Shown here: piece after piece, positions 6,325-9,155 of the stretch | Layout: each line of letters opens with the position of its first letter | How positions within the stretch are numbered: position 1 is the stretch's first letter | NCBI GenBank assembly: GCA_964424125.1 | Contig: CAYRHS010000129.1 | Location: 1-9,155 of the forward strand | Reading direction: 5' to 3' | Source of the DNA: CAYRHS01 sp964424125 | Lineage (GTDB): Bacteria; Actinomycetota; Acidimicrobiia; IMCC26256; JAOSJL01 | DNA: 9,155 bases | Position numbers and translations under genes: made by a program | Notes under the pieces: generated by a model | What the model was told of the DNA's origin: nothing | Seen by the model: the letters and a program-made list of their open reading frames with translations, nothing else | Databases searched by the model: none

Positions 6325-7595
6325 GGACGCGAACCGACCCCGACCGACTCCGGCGGACCCTGGCGCAGTGGCGCGGGGCGGTCGAGCGCCTCAAACGGGA
6401 TCCCGTCGTCGCCTGCTCGGGGGGCCCGGATTCACTCGCACTCCTGGCGCTCGCGTCCGCGGCCGACCTGGAACCCACCGCCGTCCACGTCGATCACGGG
6501 CTGCGCGCGGGCTCCGCCGCCGAAGGGGAGCACGTCGCTCGCGTCGCCGACGAGCTCGGCGCGCGAGCGGAGCTCGTCCGGGCGCCCGTGAGCGCCGGTC
6601 CCGGTCTCGAGGCCCGGGCACGCGCGGTCCGCTACGAGGCGCTCGAAGCGGCCCGTCGCCGGCTGGACGCATCCGCGGTGCTCGTCGCGCACACGGCAGA
6701 CGACCAGGCCGAGACGGTCTTGCTCCACCTCCTGCGTGGGAGCGGGAGCGCCGGGCTGGCCGGGATGCCGGGCGAGCGGGAGTGGATCCAGCGACCGCTG
6801 CTCGGCCTACGGCGGGCTGACACGCTCGAGATCTGCCAGCGGCTCGCGCTCCGCCCCGTGCACGATCCGATGAACGCCGACACCTCGTTCCGGCGTGTCT
6901 GGCTCCGTCGGGAGCTCCTGCCACGCCTGCAGGCCGGCGCCGAGCGGGACGTGGTCCCGATCCTGGCCCGGCAGGCTGCGATCCTGCGGGAAGAGGTCGA
7001 GCTCCTCGATGGATTGGCGGACGAGCTCCTGGAAAAGGTGCGCGTCGCCGGCGAGGGTGGCGAAGGCCGCCTCGTCTGTGCGCCGCTCGCCGCCGCCCCC
7101 CGGGCGCTCGCCCGGCGGGCGTTGCGCCGGTGGCTGGGCCCCCCTCCGCCATCGGCCGCGGACGTCGAGCGCATGCTCGACGTCGTGAGCGGACGCCGCA
7201 GAGCCACCGAGCTCCGTGGCGCGGTGCGCGTCGAGCGCTCCCGAGGCCTTCTGCGGCTCGACGCTCGGATCGCCTCTCCGTCGGGACCGGAGTCGGTCGT
7301 GCTCCGAGTTCCCGGCGTCGTCGAATGCGGGGGCTGGTCGGTCGAGAGCTGGGTCGAGCGCGCTGCGCCGCAGGGGTGGCCCGACGACCGTTTCGTGTGC
7401 GTACTCGACGCGGACCGGGTCGGCGACGAGATCGGCCTGCGGGCGGCGCGCGCCGGCACACCCGGCCTCGTCGGTCACGACGAAGAGCCCGTCTGGACGC
7501 TCGACTACGGTGTCGCCGACCGCGGACGGGTCACCGCTCGAACGCGGCGTTTCCTCTGGGTGGTGGCACGACCCCCCGACGGCGTGGCGAGCTGA
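6321..7595 (+). CDS. tilS: tRNA(Ile)-lysidine synthetase, apparent CTG start
   Basis: ATP-dependent ligase that adds lysine to C34 of the AUA-reading tRNA-Ile, an essential step in decoding. The PP-loop is SGGPDS at residues 33-38, counting from the CTG at 6321. HVDHGLR (56-62), VRYEAL (103-108) and AHTADDQAETVLLHLLRG (123-140) follow, then RPLL (158-161), HDP (181-183) and WLRRELLPRL (194-203). All are typical of the TilS N-domain. Between the response-regulator stop and the PP-loop there is no in-frame ATG, GTG or TTG. The CTG at 6321, overlapping that stop as CTGA, is the best candidate and gives 424 residues. The first GTG (6588) would delete the active site. The C-terminal domain appears short: the usual segment with Gly-Asp and paired lysines between GLRAARAG (372-379) and DEEPVWTLDYG (387-397) is missing. 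The start and C-terminus are uncertain, the identity is not. Confidence 0.92.
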   Translation: MRTRTDPDRLRRTLAQWRGAVERLKRDPVVACSGGPDSLALLALASAADLEPTAVHVDHGLRAGSAAEGEHVARVADELGARAELVRAPVSAGPGLEARARAVRYEALEAARRRLDASAVLVAHTADDQAETVLLHLLRGSGSAGLAGMPGEREWIQRPLLGLRRADTLEICQRLALRPVHDPMNADTSFRRVWLRRELLPRLQAGAERDVVPILARQAAILREEVELLDGLADELLEKVRVAGEGGEGRLVCAPLAAAPRALARRALRRWLGPPPPSAADVERMLDVVSGRRRATELRGAVRVERSRGLLRLDARIASPSGPESVVLRVPGVVECGGWSVESWVERAAPQGWPDDRFVCVLDADRVGDEIGLRAARAGTPGLVGHDEEPVWTLDYGVADRGRVTARTRRFLWVVARPPDGVAS

Positions 7596-7613
7596 GGCGC
7601 CGAGAGACAGGAC

Positions 7614-7619
7614 GAGGAG
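7614..7619 (+). promoter_or_regulatory. Ribosome binding site of hpt
   Basis: GAGGAG ends one base before the GTG at 7621. It is the clearest Shine-Dalgarno-like sequence in the window and it decides the start of hpt. The spacing is slightly short. Confidence 0.5.
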
Positions 7620-7620
7620 C

Positions 7621-8199
7621 GTGACTGACAGCGGGGCAGCCTCCGACCGGAGCACGCTCGCCGACGATGCCGTCGGCGAGGTCGTCGTCGGTGAGGGCGA
7701 GCTCGCGGCCCGCATCGCCGAGCTCGGACGCGAGATCACGGCCGACTACACGGGCCGGCCCCCGCTCCTCGTCGGAGTGCTGAAGGGCGCGTTCATGTTC
7801 ATGGCCGATCTCTCGCGTGCGATCGACCTTCCCGTCGAGTTCGACTTCATGGCCGTATCGTCGTACGGATCGGCGACGCGTACGAGCGGCGTCGTGCGGA
7901 TCATGAAGGACCTCGACGTCGACCTCGGTGACCGCCATGTCATCATCGTCGAGGACATCGTCGACTCCGGGCTGACGCTCCAGTACCTGCGGAAGAATCT
8001 GCAGGCACGAAGGCCGGCCTCGCTCGAGGTGTGCGCCCTCCTCGTGAAGGAGGCGCTCCAGAAGGTCGACCCGGAGCTGCGCTACGTGGGGTTCCGTATT
8101 CCGGCCGACTTCGTCGTCGGCTACGGGCTCGACGTCGGCGAGCGCTACCGGAATCTCCCGTATGTCGCCAAGTACGTCGGTCCGCCGGACGTGATCTGA
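7621..8199 (+). CDS. hpt: Hypoxanthine phosphoribosyltransferase
   Basis: Purine salvage enzyme that joins hypoxanthine (and usually guanine) to PRPP to make IMP or GMP in the cytoplasm. The 192 residues are near the family length of about 180, plus a short variable N-terminus. The PRPP-binding loop VIIVEDIVDSGLTL is at 107-120, with Glu111, Asp112 and Asp115. LVGVLKGAFMFMADL (50-64) holds the pyrophosphate loop, SSYG (80-83) begins the flexible active-site loop, and Lys144 is the purine-contacting lysine. The C-terminal PADFVVGYGLDVGERYRNLP (161-180) is diagnostic of bacterial Hpt. The GTG at 7621 is chosen because GAGGAG precedes it and homology begins soon after. It lies 25 bases after tilS and before ftsH, the same order as in many bacteria, so the genes probably share a transcript. 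Confidence 0.95.
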   Translation: MTDSGAASDRSTLADDAVGEVVVGEGELAARIAELGREITADYTGRPPLLVGVLKGAFMFMADLSRAIDLPVEFDFMAVSSYGSATRTSGVVRIMKDLDVDLGDRHVIIVEDIVDSGLTLQYLRKNLQARRPASLEVCALLVKEALQKVDPELRYVGFRIPADFVVGYGLDVGERYRNLPYVAKYVGPPDVI

Positions 8200-8202
8200 C
8201 TC

Positions 8203-8246
8203 CCCGGACGGCGATAACGGCCGACCGGACGCCGACGCCCTCCGGG
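8203..8246 (+). repeat. Imperfect inverted repeat between hpt and ftsH
   Basis: CCCGGACGGCG (8203-8213) pairs with CGCCCTCCGGG (8236-8246) at 10 of 11 positions around a 22-base loop. It begins 3 bases after the hpt stop. It lacks a T-run, so it is not a typical intrinsic terminator, and it ends at the candidate ftsH -10 box. It could attenuate read-through from hpt or be a GC-rich coincidence. Confidence 0.3.
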
Positions 8247-8255
8247 TAACCTGGT
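8245..8255 (+). promoter_or_regulatory. Candidate -10 box (TAACCT) for ftsH
   Basis: GGTAACCTGGT contains TAACCT (8247-8252) and sits 34 bases before the ftsH GTG, predicting a leader of about 26 bases. It matches the GGTARSCTGSY form seen before the sigma factor and response regulator genes. A usable -35 was not found, so this would be an internal promoter supported by the -10 alone. Confidence 0.38.
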
Positions 8256-8285
8256 TCGGATCTCCCCGGCGCCGAATGAGGTCGC

Positions 8286-9155
<870 letters not shown>

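Noticed and set aside
6368..6820. A 150-codon plus-strand frame over the tilS N-terminus, considered as a frameshifted tilS start
   Set aside because: It encodes Arg/Gly-rich sequence without TilS motifs, while the tilS frame is continuous from 6321.
6588..7595. tilS starting at the first in-frame GTG (6588)
   Set aside because: That start would remove the SGGPDS ATP-binding loop and the VDHGLR motif, both perfectly preserved upstream in the same frame.

Overview
The window is very GC-rich and almost wall-to-wall coding, with gaps of at most 86 bases. It looks like chromosomal DNA of an actinobacterium. The grounds are the order DUF2342 metallopeptidase - tilS - hpt - ftsH (as in mycobacteria and relatives), a SigR/SigH-type sigma factor followed by an RsrA-type zinc anti-sigma factor, GTG starts, and several starts preceded by a TAnnnT box rather than a Shine-Dalgarno sequence. 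A deep lineage such as Acidimicrobiia would fit, but that is a guess from general impression.

Left part (1-3121, minus strand): the first three genes of an Mrp/Mnh multisubunit Na+/H+ antiporter operon, mnhA, mnhB and mnhC, joined by 4-base stop/start overlaps. mnhC runs off the left edge, and the remaining subunits are expected beyond it.

Middle (3144-4033, plus strand): divergent from mnhA, with only 22 bases between the two start codons, lies an ECF sigma factor of the SigR/SigH thiol-stress group. It is translationally coupled to its ZAS-type anti-sigma factor, whose Cys/His residues are spaced as in RsrA.

Right part (4080-9155, plus strand): a small unknown two-helix membrane protein, two tiny ATGA-linked open frames, a DUF2342 zinc-metallopeptidase-like protein, an orphan LuxR-type response regulator, tilS (tRNA-Ile lysidine synthetase), hpt (hypoxanthine phosphoribosyltransferase), and the first 290 codons of ftsH, which runs off the right edge. 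The last four familiar genes form a conserved actinobacterial neighbourhood. The response regulator is the unexpected member.

The oddest observations are these: tilS has no ATG, GTG or TTG codon upstream of its ATP-binding loop, and appears to start at a CTG that overlaps the preceding stop (CTGA); the TilS C-terminal domain seems shortened; a GGTARSCTGSY-like box recurs just upstream of three genes; and a chain of ATGA junctions passes through 5- and 14-codon open frames before the DUF2342 gene. I see no mobile element, CRISPR array, RNA gene or clearly novel defence-type system. This is mostly core-genome housekeeping sequence.
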